Shown: positions 36,523 through 44,864, counted from the first letter of the stretch. The stretch: 64,000 nt of DNA from Amycolatopsis pittospori (GCF_013870525.1 NZ_JACBXD010000038.1:1-64000); one strand, 5' to 3'. The notes: generated by a model from the sequence alone, not told the origin. Translations and numbers: made by a program.

Positions 36523-37991
36523 GACACCCTCCCGCTGAGCTCGTAGTCGCTCGGGTCGACCTTGCGGGTCTCCAGCCAGTAGCGCCAGGTGAAGCCGGGC
36601 CAGATGGTGCGGTTGACGCCCTTCGCGTCGAGGTACCAGCTCTTGCAGCCGCCCTGGGTCCACACGCCCTTGACGAGTTTCCGCTGGATCTCGCGCTGGA
36701 ACTTGTCCTGCACGCCAGGCCGGACGTCGAGCGCCGCGGCACCGCGCGAATCGGCGAGCCTGATCGCGTCGACGACGTAACGTGACTGCGATTCGATCAT
36801 GAAGACCACGGAGTTGTGGCCCAGCGCGGTGTTCGGGCCGAGCAGGAAGAACAGGTTGGGGAAACCGGAGACGCTGATGCCCTTGTGGGTGTGCATCCCC
36901 TCGGTGGCCCATTCCTTGGCGAGGTCGCGGCCGTCGATCCCGGTGATGTCCAGGTATTCCAAGGCGTCCGTGACCTTGAAGCCGGTGCCGTAGATGATCG
37001 CGTCGACTTCGTGCTCGACGCCGTTCCCGTCGACGACGCTGTGCGCCTTGACCTCGCGCACGCCCTCGGTGTTGACGTCCACATTGGACCGCGCGATCGC
37101 CGGGTAGTAGTCGTTGGAGATCAGCACCCGCTTGCAGCCCATGGTGTAGTCGGGGGTGACCTTCTTGCGCAGCGCGGAATCCTTGACGCCCTTGCCGATA
37201 TGGCGCTTCGCGATCACCTCGCCCGCCTTCATCATCGCGGGGTGGCCGTTGAAGCCGATCGCCCGCGCTTCGAGGAACCAGTACAGCGCGTTGCGGTAAA
37301 GCCGTTGCACACCGGGGATCCGCCGGAACGCCGTCTTGGCCCAGCCGGGCATGGCGTGGTCCGGTTTCGGCATGATCCACGGCGGCGTCCGCTGGAACAG
37401 TGTCAGTTCGGTGACCTCGGGCGCGATCTCCGGGACGAACTGGACCGCGCTGGCGCCGGTGCCGACCACGGCGACCTTCTTGCCGCGCAGGTCGTACTCG
37501 TGGTTCCACTGCGCGGAATGCCAGGTCTGACCCTTGAACTTCTCGATCCCGGGCAGCTTCGGCACCTGCGGGATGTGCAGGCCGCCGACGCCCGAGACCA
37601 CGAACTGGGCCTCGATGGTCTTGCCTGCCTTGGTGTGGACGTGCCAGCGGCGCGCGGTCTCGTCCCAGTCGGCGCCGGTGAGTTCGACGCCGAACAGGAT
37701 CTTGTCGCGGAGCCGGTACTTGTCCGTGACGTCTTTCAGGTACTCGAAGATCTCCGGTGCCGGGGAGAACGACCGCGACCAGTCCGGGTTCTGCTCGTAC
37801 GAGAACGAGTACATATGGGACTGCACGTCGCAGGCGCAGCCGGGGTACGAGTTGTCCCGCCACGTACCGCCGACTTCGTCCGCCTTCTCCAGGATCACGT
37901 AATCCCGGATCCCGGCCTTTTCGAGCTGGATGGCCTGGCCGAGCCCGGAGAATCCGGTGCCCACGATCACGACCTTGAATCGCTCGGTCAT
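36519..37991 (-). CDS. Baeyer-Villiger-type flavin monooxygenase
   Basis: 490 residues. The first FAD Rossmann motif is GTGFSG (11-16), and the fingerprint F152-x-G154-x3-H158-x3-W162 and second NADP Rossmann motif GTGASA (177-182) are all present. The fingerprint spacing is that of class B Baeyer-Villiger monooxygenases, which convert ketones to esters or lactones with NADPH and O2. The C-terminus is typical of actinomycete steroid/ketone enzymes (EtaA-like). It is first in a coupled three-gene operon with the di-iron protein and reductase. Upstream lies the dyad GTTACC...GTAAC. The substrate is unknown. Confidence 0.92.
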   Translation of the reverse strand: MTERFKVVIVGTGFSGLGQAIQLEKAGIRDYVILEKADEVGGTWRDNSYPGCACDVQSHMYSFSYEQNPDWSRSFSPAPEIFEYLKDVTDKYRLRDKILFGVELTGADWDETARRWHVHTKAGKTIEAQFVVSGVGGLHIPQVPKLPGIEKFKGQTWHSAQWNHEYDLRGKKVAVVGTGASAVQFVPEIAPEVTELTLFQRTPPWIMPKPDHAMPGWAKTAFRRIPGVQRLYRNALYWFLEARAIGFNGHPAMMKAGEVIAKRHIGKGVKDSALRKKVTPDYTMGCKRVLISNDYYPAIARSNVDVNTEGVREVKAHSVVDGNGVEHEVDAIIYGTGFKVTDALEYLDITGIDGRDLAKEWATEGMHTHKGISVSGFPNLFFLLGPNTALGHNSVVFMIESQSRYVVDAIRLADSRGAAALDVRPGVQDKFQREIQRKLVKGVWTQGGCKSWYLDAKGVNRTIWPGFTWRYWLETRKVDPSDYELSGRVS

Positions 37992-38029
37992 CTGCGCCCT
38001 CCACGTCGAGGCTTGACTGCGCGGATGAC

Positions 38030-38053
38030 GTTACCGGAAGTAACAGTTACTTT
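38030..38053. promoter_or_regulatory. Operator candidates upstream of the monooxygenase operon
   Basis: GTTACCGGAAGTAAC (38030-38044) is followed by a second, overlapping repeat AAGTAAC-A-GTTACTT (38038-38052), which is a perfect 15-bp dyad. The GTAA/TTAC half-site is shared with the repeats at 39497-39525 upstream of the SDR gene, suggesting one regulator. Confidence 0.5.
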
Positions 38054-38070
38054 CTAGTACGACCTACCTG

Positions 38071-38544
38071 TCAGTACGTTCCGCCGAGTTTCGAGTGGTC
38101 CCAGCTCACGATCTTGGTCGGCTTGAAGATCAGCCCGATTCGCTTCGCGGCCTGCTTGCCGATGAAGCCGGCGAGCTCGTCGGGCACCGGGTCGCCGGGC
38201 TTCGCACCCGCGTACCGCTGGGTCAGCTCGATACCCATCTGGGTGACCACGGGCGTATCGGTGATGATCTCGACGTCCGCCTCGATGGAGATCCCGCGGA
38301 GCTTGTCGTAGGCGTCGCCGTCCTCGATGAGCACGGTGGCGCGCGGGTCGCGCTCCAGGTTCTTCGCCTTCTGGGACGAGCCATAGGTCCAGGTCGCGAT
38401 GCCGGACTCGTGCGGGTAGTACCAGAGCGGGGCGAGGTGGGGTCGGCCGTTGGGGCCGATCGTCGCGACGTTGATGACCTTCTGCTCGTCGAGATACGCG
38501 GTGAGCTCGTCGGGTGTCATGCGGATCTGGTCGCGACGGGACAT
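38071..38544 (-). CDS. PPOX-class flavin-fold protein
   Basis: 157 residues, pyridoxamine-phosphate-oxidase-like split barrel (INVATIGPNGRPHLAPLWYYP, KAKNLERDPRATVLIEDGDAY). The family includes F420- and FMN-dependent reductases and heme-degrading-like proteins. It starts 6 bases downstream of the SDR stop on the same strand, so the two are likely one transcript. Function is unknown; reduction of an intermediate of the neighbouring monooxygenase pathway is possible. Confidence 0.87.
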   Translation of the reverse strand: MSRRDQIRMTPDELTAYLDEQKVINVATIGPNGRPHLAPLWYYPHESGIATWTYGSSQKAKNLERDPRATVLIEDGDAYDKLRGISIEADVEIITDTPVVTQMGIELTQRYAGAKPGDPVPDELAGFIGKQAAKRIGLIFKPTKIVSWDHSKLGGTY

Positions 38545-38550
38545 ATGCGG

Positions 38551-39450
38551 TCAGCCCTTCAGGTTCGGCGCTGTTGCGGCCCGGCCTGCCTGGCCGGTCA
38601 CTGAAGATTCGTACGCGCCGCGCTGCTCGATGTCCACGAGTGCGGCCGCGTCCGCCTTCTTGATCCGGCCGCGGGAGCCGATCTCGATGATCGGCGGCAG
38701 GAACGCGCGGATGAGCTTGAGCCCGCCGACCCAGCGCGGGACGTGGATGGTGCGGGCACGCTTGTTGATGCCGGCCTGAAGGAGGTCGAGGGCGACCTTC
38801 AGCGGGTAGGTCTTGCCGAGCAGGCCGGGCATGCCCGCACGGAGCTTGCCGAAGACCGGGTGCTGGTCGGCGCTTTCGACGAGGTCGGTGCGGATCCAGG
38901 TCGGATGCGCGACACCGACCTTCACGCCGAGGTGGGCGACTTCGGCGCGGAGGCTGTTGGAGAACGCCTCGACGCCCGCCTTCGCGGCGGCGTAGTTGGC
39001 CATGCCGGGGGCGTGGGTGATCGCGGCCAGCGAGGAGATCGTGAGCAGGTAGCCCTTGCGCTCGATGACATGCGGAAGGGTGACCCGGAAGGTGCGCCAG
39101 ACACCCAGGAGGTCGACCTCGATCACCTTCTCGAAGGCGACCGGGTCCACCGACCGGACGAAACCGGAGGTCGCGATGCCGGCGTTCGCGATCACGACGT
39201 CGATGCCACCGAAGTGCTCGACGACGCCGGCGGTGGCCCGCTCGAGGTCGTCCCAGCTGGTGACGTCGGCTTCCAACGCGTGGGCGTTGTCGCCGATCTT
39301 CTCGGCGACGGCCTGCTGTTCCTTGGCTTCGATGCCGACCAGGGCGACCTTCGCGCCCTGCGCGGCCAGGCGTTCGGCGAGTCCCGCGCCGATGCCCCTG
39401 GCGGCGCCGGTGATCAGGACGACCTTGCCGTTCACGCTGTTCTTGGCCAC
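38551..39450 (-). CDS. SDR family oxidoreductase
   Basis: 299 residues. The cofactor loop is TGAARGIG, with ANAG, the catalytic Ser in TISSLAA and the Y-x3-K in YAAAKAG. A C-terminal extension of about 60 residues includes a hydrophobic stretch (GGLKLIRAFLPPIIEI), which may attach to membrane or lipid. GTG 39450 was chosen because GGAGG lies 6 bases upstream; the longer frame has no ribosome site. It is upstream of the PPOX gene and divergent to none. Control may be through the GTAA-containing repeats at 39497. Confidence 0.87.
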   Translation of the reverse strand: MAKNSVNGKVVLITGAARGIGAGLAERLAAQGAKVALVGIEAKEQQAVAEKIGDNAHALEADVTSWDDLERATAGVVEHFGGIDVVIANAGIATSGFVRSVDPVAFEKVIEVDLLGVWRTFRVTLPHVIERKGYLLTISSLAAITHAPGMANYAAAKAGVEAFSNSLRAEVAHLGVKVGVAHPTWIRTDLVESADQHPVFGKLRAGMPGLLGKTYPLKVALDLLQAGINKRARTIHVPRWVGGLKLIRAFLPPIIEIGSRGRIKKADAAALVDIEQRGAYESSVTGQAGRAATAPNLKG

Positions 39451-39496
39451 GTTGCCTCCTCGTCCGAGCCCTAAGGCTTTCGGACGGTACCCCAAC

Positions 39497-39525
39497 CTAC
39501 CCGGAGTAAGCTACCCGCAAGTAAG
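39497..39525. promoter_or_regulatory. Two direct repeats upstream of the SDR gene
   Basis: CTACCCGGAGTAAG (39497-39510) and CTACCCGCAAGTAAG (39511-39525) lie side by side. Their GTAA ends match the sites before the monooxygenase gene at 38030, so the SDR/PPOX unit and the monooxygenase operon may share a regulator. None is encoded nearby. Confidence 0.4.
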
Positions 39526-39527
39526 TC

Positions 39528-39592
39528 CGCATTTAGTCCTCTGGATGCGGTAGTTGGTGGTGCGAACTACCGCATCCAGAGGACTAAATGCG
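39528..39592. repeat. Family B palindrome, perfect 28-bp arms
   Basis: A 28-base arm (39528-39555, beginning CGCATTTAGTCCTCTGGATG) pairs perfectly with 39565-39592 around a 9-base loop. This is the cleanest copy of family B. It sits upstream of the SDR start, next to the direct repeats at 39497. Confidence 0.75.
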
Positions 39593-39630
39593 TGTCGTGA
39601 GGTGCGTGGTCAGTCCTACGTACGCGTTCT

Positions 39631-39691
39631 ACGGGTCGTGAAGGCCTCCTTGCCTGCCCTGAAGGTAGGCAAGGAGGCCTTCACGACCCGT
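39631..39691. repeat. 25-bp-arm palindrome (family D)
   Basis: ACGGGTCGTGAAGGCCTCCT (39631-39650, then TGCCT) pairs with AGGCAAGGAGG... (39667-39691) over 25 bases around an 11-base centre. A related, imperfect stem with the same GAAGGCC core lies at 59575. The rest of this 413-base gap (39451-39863) shows no gene. Confidence 0.7.
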
Positions 39692-39790
39692 CGGCGTGGT
39701 CCCTGGTGATGATGGGTTGGCCGTGACACCCGGCGACAGCCTTGAAGTCCGCCACCCGGCACGACGCCTTCGCCTCCGCCTGATCCCGGA

Positions 39791-39854
39791 GCGTTTCGCC
39801 CTCTGAATGCGGTAGTTGGCGGTGCGAACTACCGCATCCAGAGGACTAAATGCG
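39791..39854. terminator. Family B palindrome after the aldo/keto reductase gene
   Basis: A second family B copy, less perfect at its left end (CGTTTCGCCCTCTGAATGCG), pairs with AACTACCGCATCCAGAGGAC and the following bases. It lies 9 bases past the aldo/keto reductase stop and could act as its transcription stop. Confidence 0.65.
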
Positions 39855-39863
39855 GGGAGGGGG

Positions 39864-40789
39864 CTAGCGCGAAGCGGTGGTGAGGGCGTCGACCTCGTCG
39901 GCGGTGAGGGCGAGGTCGGCCGCGGGCAGGAGGTCGTTCAGCTGCTCGACCGAGCGGGCGCTCGCGATGGGCGCGGTGACGGTCGGCTGCGCGAACAGCC
40001 ACGCGAGCGAGACCGCCGCGACCGTGACGCCGCGACCGTGACGCCGCGGTCGGCCGCGATCGTGTCCAGTGCCGCGAGTACGCGCTCGCCGCGTTCGTCC
40101 AAATAGGACGAAGCGCGGGCGGCGCGCGGGCTGTCGCCGAGCTCTTCCTTCGACCGGTACTTCCCGGCCAGGAATCCCTTGGCCAGTGCGAAATACGGCA
40201 GGACGGTCAGGCCTTCGCGTTCGACCGTCGGCGCCAGTTCGGTTTCGTAGTCCCGCTCGACGAGGTTGTAGTGTGGCTGAAGGGCCGCGTACTTCGCCAG
40301 ACCTTCGCGGTCCGAAATGGACAGTGCTTCGGAAAGTCGTTCCGCGGAGTAGTTCGACGCCGCGATGTAGCGGACCTTTCCGGCGCGCACGAGTGCGTCG
40401 AACGCCTGCAGCGTCTCTTCGATCGGGGTTTCGGGATCGTCGATGTGCGCGTAGTAGAGGTCGATGTGGTCGGTCTGGAGCCGCCGCAGCGAGTCCTCGG
40501 CCGCCGCCGCGATGTTCGCCGCGGACAGGCCTTTCCGCTCGTCCCACATACCGGTCTTGGTCGCGATGACGACGTCGTCGCGACGGCCGCTCTTGGTCAG
40601 CCAGTTGCCGATGATCGTCTCGGATCCGCCCTTGGAGTACAGGTCGGCGGTGTCGATGAAGTTGCCGCCCGCCGCCGTGTAGGCGTCGAGGACGGCGAAG
40701 GACTGCTGCTCGTCCGCGGTCCAGCCGAAGACGTTCCCGCCGAGGTTGATCCCCCGGACGTCGAGGTCGGTGTTGCCGAGTTTCGCCAT
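39864..40789 (-). pseudogene. Aldo/keto reductase with a 14-bp duplication frameshift
   Basis: The first about 250 codons (from ATG 40789) encode an aldo/keto reductase (LGNTDLDVRGINLGGNVFG, NFIDTADLYSKGGSE, the tetrad Tyr/Lys/His pattern KTGMWDERKG and HIDLYYAHIDDP). A tandem copy of 14 bases (CCGCGACCGTGACG at 40016-40029 and 40030-40043 on the plus strand) shifts the frame. The true C-terminus (AAVSLAWLFAQPTVTAPIA...LTADEVDALTTASR) continues in the next frame to the stop at 39864. Removing one copy restores DRGVTVAAVSLAW. It is either a natural slippage mutation, possibly reversible, or an assembly error. As it stands the protein is altered near residue 253. Confidence 0.8.
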
Positions 40790-40839
40790 GCCTCGAACTT
40801 AAGGGAAGACATCGGCGGAGGTTGGTGTTAGCTCGGATC

Positions 40840-41661
40840 ATGGGACTCGAACTCGGCAGGATCGGCATCTGGCAGCTCGAAGGCGTGCTCAGCCCTGAGC
40901 TCGCACGCGAAGTGGAAGAACTCGGCTACGGCACCATCTGGATCGGTGGTTCACCGTCGGGTGACCTCGCGAAGGCGGAGGAACTCCTCGACGCGACGAA
41001 GTCGATCAAGGTGGCCACCGGCATCGTCAACATCTGGAAGGACGACGCGGCCACGGTCGCCGAGTCCTACAAGCGCATCGTCGCGAAGCATCCGGATCGC
41101 TTCCTGCTCGGTGTCGGCGCCGGGCACCCGGAGCACACCGCCGAGTTCAAGAAGCCGTACGTCGCACTGGTCGAGTACCTCGACGCCCTCGACGCCGCGG
41201 GAGTGCCCGTCGAAGGCCGCGCACTGGCCGCCCTCGGCCCGAAGGTGATCAAACTCGCAGGAGACCGCACAGCGGGAGCCCACCCCTACCTGATGACGCC
41301 CGAACACACGCGTCAGGCGCGCGAGATCCTCGGCGAAGGACCGCTGCTCGCGCCCGAGCAGAAGGTCGTCTTCGAGACCGATCCGGCGAAGGCCCGCGAG
41401 ATCGGCCGGAAGTCCGTGTCGTTCTACCTGGGCCTGGTCAACTACACGAACTCCCTGCGGAAACTCGGTTACACCGACGAGGACCTGGCGGGCGAAGGCA
41501 GCGACAAGCTGGTCGACGCGCTGGCCCTGCACGGCGACGCCGAGACCATCGCCCGCGGCGTCACCGCGCATGTCGAGGCCGGGGCGGACCACGTGAACAT
41601 CCAGGTACTGAACTCCGACCCCCTGCCGGTCTACCGGGCGCTCGCCACGGTCCTTCTCTGA
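40840..41661 (+). CDS. LLM class F420-dependent oxidoreductase
   Basis: 273 residues, luciferase-like TIM barrel of the F420-dependent type used widely in actinomycetes (LGYGTIWIGGSPSGDLAKAEELL, KVATGIVNIWKDDAATVAESYKRI, RFLLGVGAGHPEH). These enzymes reduce or oxidise diverse substrates with coenzyme F420. The ATG 40840 has only a weak ribosome site. The upstream divergent neighbour is the broken aldo/keto reductase gene. Confidence 0.88.
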   Translation: MGLELGRIGIWQLEGVLSPELAREVEELGYGTIWIGGSPSGDLAKAEELLDATKSIKVATGIVNIWKDDAATVAESYKRIVAKHPDRFLLGVGAGHPEHTAEFKKPYVALVEYLDALDAAGVPVEGRALAALGPKVIKLAGDRTAGAHPYLMTPEHTRQAREILGEGPLLAPEQKVVFETDPAKAREIGRKSVSFYLGLVNYTNSLRKLGYTDEDLAGEGSDKLVDALALHGDAETIARGVTAHVEAGADHVNIQVLNSDPLPVYRALATVLL

Positions 41662-41744
41662 CGCGACGGCTGTAGGCACCTCCCGGCCGACCTCGTACGA
41701 TGCGGCCGAGAGGTGCACCAGCCTGCTTCGAGGAGGAGTAAACG

Positions 41745-42776
41745 ATGCCCATCGCCACCCCCGAGGTCTACGCGGAGATGCTCGACCGGGCGAAGGCGAA
41801 TGAATTCGCCTACCCGGCCATCAACGTGACCTCGTCGGAGACCCTGAACGCCGCGATCCGCGGGTTCGCCGAGGCGGAGAGCGACGGGATCATCCAGTTC
41901 TCCACCGGCGGCGCGGAATTCGCGTCGGGCCAGAAGGTCAAGGACATGGTGACCGGTTCGGTCGCGCTCGCCGAGTTCGCTCAGGTCGTGGCCGCCAAGT
42001 ACGACGTCAACGTCGCGCTGCACACCGACCACTGCCCGAAGGACAAGCTCGACGGTTTCGTCCGCCCGCTGATCGAGATCTCGGCCGAGCGGGTCAAGAA
42101 CGGCCAGAACCCGCTGTTCCAGAGCCACATGTGGGACGGCTCCGCGATCGACCTCGACGAGAACCTCGAGATCGCGCAGGAACTGCTCGCCAAGGCCGCG
42201 GCCGCGAACATCATCCTCGAGGTCGAGATCGGCGTCGTCGGCGGCGAGGAAGACGGCGTCGAAGCCGAGATCAACGAGAAGCTGTACACCGCCGAGGGCG
42301 ACTTCCTGAAGACGATCGACGCGCTCGGTTCCGGCGAGAACGGCCGCTACCTGCTGGCCGCGACCTTCGGCAACGTGCACGGCGTCTACAAGCCGGGCAA
42401 CGTGAAGCTGCGCCCGGACGTGCTCAAGGGTGGCCAGGAGGCGGCGTCGAAGAAGCTCGGCCTCCCGGCCGGCTCGAAGCCGTTCGAGCTGGTCTTCCAC
42501 GGCGGTTCCGGCTCGCTGCCCGAGGAGATCCGCGAGGCGGTGTCCTACGGCGTCGTGAAGATGAACGTCGACACGGACACGCAGTACGCCTTCACGCGTC
42601 CGATCGCGGAGCACTTCTTCAAGAACTACGACGGCGTCCTGAAGATCGACGGCGAGGTCGGCAACAAGAAGGTCTACGACCCGCGTAGCTACCTCAAGGC
42701 CGCCGAGGCCGGCATGGCCGCGCGCATCGTCGAGGCCGCGCAGTCCCTGGGTTCGGCGGGCAACAAGCTCTCCTGA
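41745..42776 (+). CDS. fba: Class II fructose-bisphosphate aldolase
   Basis: 343 residues. It splits or forms fructose-1,6-bisphosphate in glycolysis and gluconeogenesis using a Zn2+ site. His93 and Asp95 in HTDHC, His252-Gly-Gly-Ser-Gly (phosphate and Zn binding) and FRQ-type C-terminal residues are in place. ATG 41745 has a perfect GAGGAGGAG just upstream, in line with high expression. It ends in a family A palindrome. As in mycobacteria, it lies near DedA and DUF3151 genes and purA, although inserted genes separate them here. Confidence 0.97.
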   Translation: MPIATPEVYAEMLDRAKANEFAYPAINVTSSETLNAAIRGFAEAESDGIIQFSTGGAEFASGQKVKDMVTGSVALAEFAQVVAAKYDVNVALHTDHCPKDKLDGFVRPLIEISAERVKNGQNPLFQSHMWDGSAIDLDENLEIAQELLAKAAAANIILEVEIGVVGGEEDGVEAEINEKLYTAEGDFLKTIDALGSGENGRYLLAATFGNVHGVYKPGNVKLRPDVLKGGQEAASKKLGLPAGSKPFELVFHGGSGSLPEEIREAVSYGVVKMNVDTDTQYAFTRPIAEHFFKNYDGVLKIDGEVGNKKVYDPRSYLKAAEAGMAARIVEAAQSLGSAGNKLS

Positions 42777-42792
42777 CCCGCTTCACCCGCGT

Positions 42793-42845
42793 GCGATGAA
42801 CGGCCCGTTACCTGCGAACTTTGCAGGTAACGGGCCGTTCATCGC
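42793..42845. terminator. Family A palindrome between fba and the membrane-protein gene
   Basis: GCGATGAACGGCCCGTTACC (42793-42812, then TGC) pairs with the mirror arm to 42845 around a 7-base loop, and TTTT follows at 42847-42850. It lies between two convergent genes and can end both transcripts. Confidence 0.75.
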
Positions 42846-42855
42846 GTTTTGAGGC

Positions 42856-44073
42856 TCAGCCAGCCGGAAGCTCCGTGCGGCTCCGGCGCTTCTCCAACAG
42901 CGAGTTCACCGCTCGCGTCCCCGGCCCGGCGGCGGCCCACAGCGCGCCGACCCCGACCAGGCAGACCGCGGCCGTCCAGTAGGCGACCGGCGGCGCGGAC
43001 TCCGTATGCGCGTCACCGAGGATCCAAGGCCGGAACTGCGACTGCACCCACAGCATCCCGTAGCCGGCCGCCGTCACCAGCAGCGCTCCGGTGCCCGCGG
43101 TCAGCAACGGATGACCGCGTCCGATGCGGAACGCCAGATCCACCGCGAGGCCGACGGCGAGCAGGTAGAACGGCACGACCGAGACCGGGAACCCCATCCC
43201 GAGCAGCAGCGGCCACATCACCAGGCGGTAGCCGAGGTAGGCCGCGGCGACGGTGGTCCCGGCCCAGCGGAAGCCCGTCGTGTGCCGCGCCAGCGCGAAG
43301 ATCAGCGCCATCACGCCGATACCCCACAGCGGGTAGACCCAGTCGTCGATCGGCATCGTGAAGTACTCGACGGCCACCCGGTCGACCGGATGCCCGATCT
43401 GGTTCGCGGCGAAGTTCAGCAGTTCGGGCTCGGCCTCGGGCGTGCCGCGTTCCCAGGCGCGCAGCCCGAGGATGCCGTACTCCTGCTGTCCGTTCGGGAA
43501 GAACGTGTTCTCCAGGAAGAACGCCCACAGTCCGAGTAGGACACCGGTGCGCATCCGGCCGGGCTTGGCGAACTTCAGCCAGCCCATGATCACACCGGCC
43601 TGCATGATGCCCGTGCCGATGTAGAGCATCATGTGCGACGGGCTCCACGCGGTCAGGTCCAGGCCGTTGACGCGGTGGTTGATGACGTCCAGCGGCGCCG
43701 CGATGAGGAACACCACGAGCCCGATCTGCATCAGCCGCAGCGAGCGTCGATCGGCGCCCATCCCGGTGTAGCTGTGGATCGCGACGAGCACCATGATGAT
43801 CACCGTGCCGACGGTGTTGATCAAATGCGGCGGGGCGAGATCGTCCCGGAGCCACATGAAATGCCACGACATGTCCCAGGACGAGCCCACCATCTTGAAG
43901 GCGAACGCCGCGAGCCACATCGAGTAGCAGAAGTTCAGTACCCAGTCCGGCGTCGCCTGTCCCGGCGCACCTCGGTGCCAGTGAAGCTTGAAGAACAGCT
44001 TCGTCTTCGCGATCGGACTGCGGGGGATGACACCCGGCGAGAGGTCCCCGGTCACTTCTGTCGCCTTTGTCAT
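42856..44073 (-). CDS. Polytopic membrane protein with two Asp-x3-His...Pro-x-His modules
   Basis: 405 residues with about 9-10 hydrophobic helices. Two similar stretches occur near residues 51-72 (SSWDMSWHFMWLRDDLAPPH) and 113-135 (DVINHRVNGLDLTAWSPSH): both have Asp-x3-His, a short acidic turn and Pro-Pro/Ser-His before a helix. Such His/Asp sets near the membrane surface can bind a metal or haem. I do not recognise the family. The start ATG 44073 follows a GGGAAG. It is convergent with fba. It might handle copper, heme or a lipid carrier; none of these is shown. Confidence 0.75.
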   Translation of the reverse strand: MTKATEVTGDLSPGVIPRSPIAKTKLFFKLHWHRGAPGQATPDWVLNFCYSMWLAAFAFKMVGSSWDMSWHFMWLRDDLAPPHLINTVGTVIIMVLVAIHSYTGMGADRRSLRLMQIGLVVFLIAAPLDVINHRVNGLDLTAWSPSHMMLYIGTGIMQAGVIMGWLKFAKPGRMRTGVLLGLWAFFLENTFFPNGQQEYGILGLRAWERGTPEAEPELLNFAANQIGHPVDRVAVEYFTMPIDDWVYPLWGIGVMALIFALARHTTGFRWAGTTVAAAYLGYRLVMWPLLLGMGFPVSVVPFYLLAVGLAVDLAFRIGRGHPLLTAGTGALLVTAAGYGMLWVQSQFRPWILGDAHTESAPPVAYWTAAVCLVGVGALWAAAGPGTRAVNSLLEKRRSRTELPAG

Positions 44074-44190
44074 GCCGGTATCTTCCCTGCTCCAGGTCAC
44101 GAGATGGGCATTTGGGGTCGAAAATCGGGGTTCACCCGTAGGGGTGGCGGATTTGCGGTCGGCATGCGAAGCAGGGCAAGGTGTGCCGCC

Positions 44191-44277
44191 ATGATGCCGA
44201 AACGACTCGTCGCGGCGGTCCTCGTGGCCGCTCTGGTGCTCGCCGGTGGGGGCATTCTCGGGAGCCTGTTCTTCTAG
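44191..44277 (+). CDS. Small single-helix membrane peptide
   Basis: 28 codons: a basic start (MMPKRL) followed by one hydrophobic helix (VAAVLVAALVLAGGGILGSLFF). AAGGTG lies about 10 bases before the ATG. It is compact and fits a small membrane subunit. No conserved neighbour was recognised, and conservation is untested. Confidence 0.35.
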   Translation: MMPKRLVAAVLVAALVLAGGGILGSLFF

Positions 44278-44390
44278 TCACAGTGTTATCGAGCGCGCGC
44301 TGACGAAAGCTCGCCGAAGAGGGCGCACGCTGTGACGTCTCCGTCGGGCGCAGGGCGCCCCTGGGGAGACGTGTCGGCACAATAGGCCTT

Positions 44391-44798
44391 ATGACGAACC
44401 TCCTCGGCCCCCAGCCGACGCACCTTCCCGAGCACACCGCCGCGCAGGCGGCCCTCGACGCCGGGACCGACCCGGCCGCCGTCGCCGCCGAGCACCCCGA
44501 ATACAGCGAGGCCTGGGCTTCGCTCGCCGAGAAGGCGTTCGACGCCGGCGAGACCGTCGCCGCGTACGCGTACGCCCGCACCGGTTACCACCGCGGGCTC
44601 GACCAGCTTCGCCGCGCGGGCTGGAAGGGCCACGGCCCCGTGCCGTGGGCTCACCGGCCGAACCAGGGCTTCCTGCGGTCCCTCGCCGTCCTCGGCAAGG
44701 CCGCCGGCAAGATCGGCGAGACCGAGGAGTACGACCGCTGCCGCACCTTCATCAGCGACTCGGACCCCGCCGCCGCGGAGGCGACCGGCCTCAAGTGA
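44391..44798 (+). CDS. DUF3151 family protein
   Basis: 135 residues, actinobacteria-specific DUF3151 (LLGPQPTHLP, EHPEYSEAWASLAEKAFD, AYAYARTGYHRGLDQLRRAGW, WAHRPNQGFLRSL). In mycobacteria it lies near fba, as here (1.6 kb away). It resembles tetratricopeptide-like helical proteins and is presumably cytosolic. The role is unknown. It is followed by a family A palindrome. Confidence 0.88.
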   Translation: MTNLLGPQPTHLPEHTAAQAALDAGTDPAAVAAEHPEYSEAWASLAEKAFDAGETVAAYAYARTGYHRGLDQLRRAGWKGHGPVPWAHRPNQGFLRSLAVLGKAAGKIGETEEYDRCRTFISDSDPAAAEATGLK

Positions 44799-44804
44799 GC
44801 CGCT

Positions 44805-44851
44805 AGGAATGGCCCGTTACTGGCAAATTTTGCAAGTAACGGGCCGTTCCT
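44805..44851. terminator. Family A palindrome between convergent genes
   Basis: AGGAATGGCCCGTTACTGGC (44805-44824) is mirrored by GCAAGTAACGGGCCGTTCCT, with a few mismatches (one in each arm). It sits between the DUF3151 stop and the convergent lipase stop. Confidence 0.7.
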
Positions 44852-44864
44852 CTCACGAGAGCCG

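Noticed and set aside
36816..38057. Open frame of 413 codons opposite the monooxygenase gene
   Set aside because: It is a shadow of the clear Baeyer-Villiger-type gene and has no recognisable domain.
39700..39790. tRNA or transposon remnant in the gap next to the aldo/keto reductase
   Set aside because: No cloverleaf or terminal inverted repeats could be drawn.
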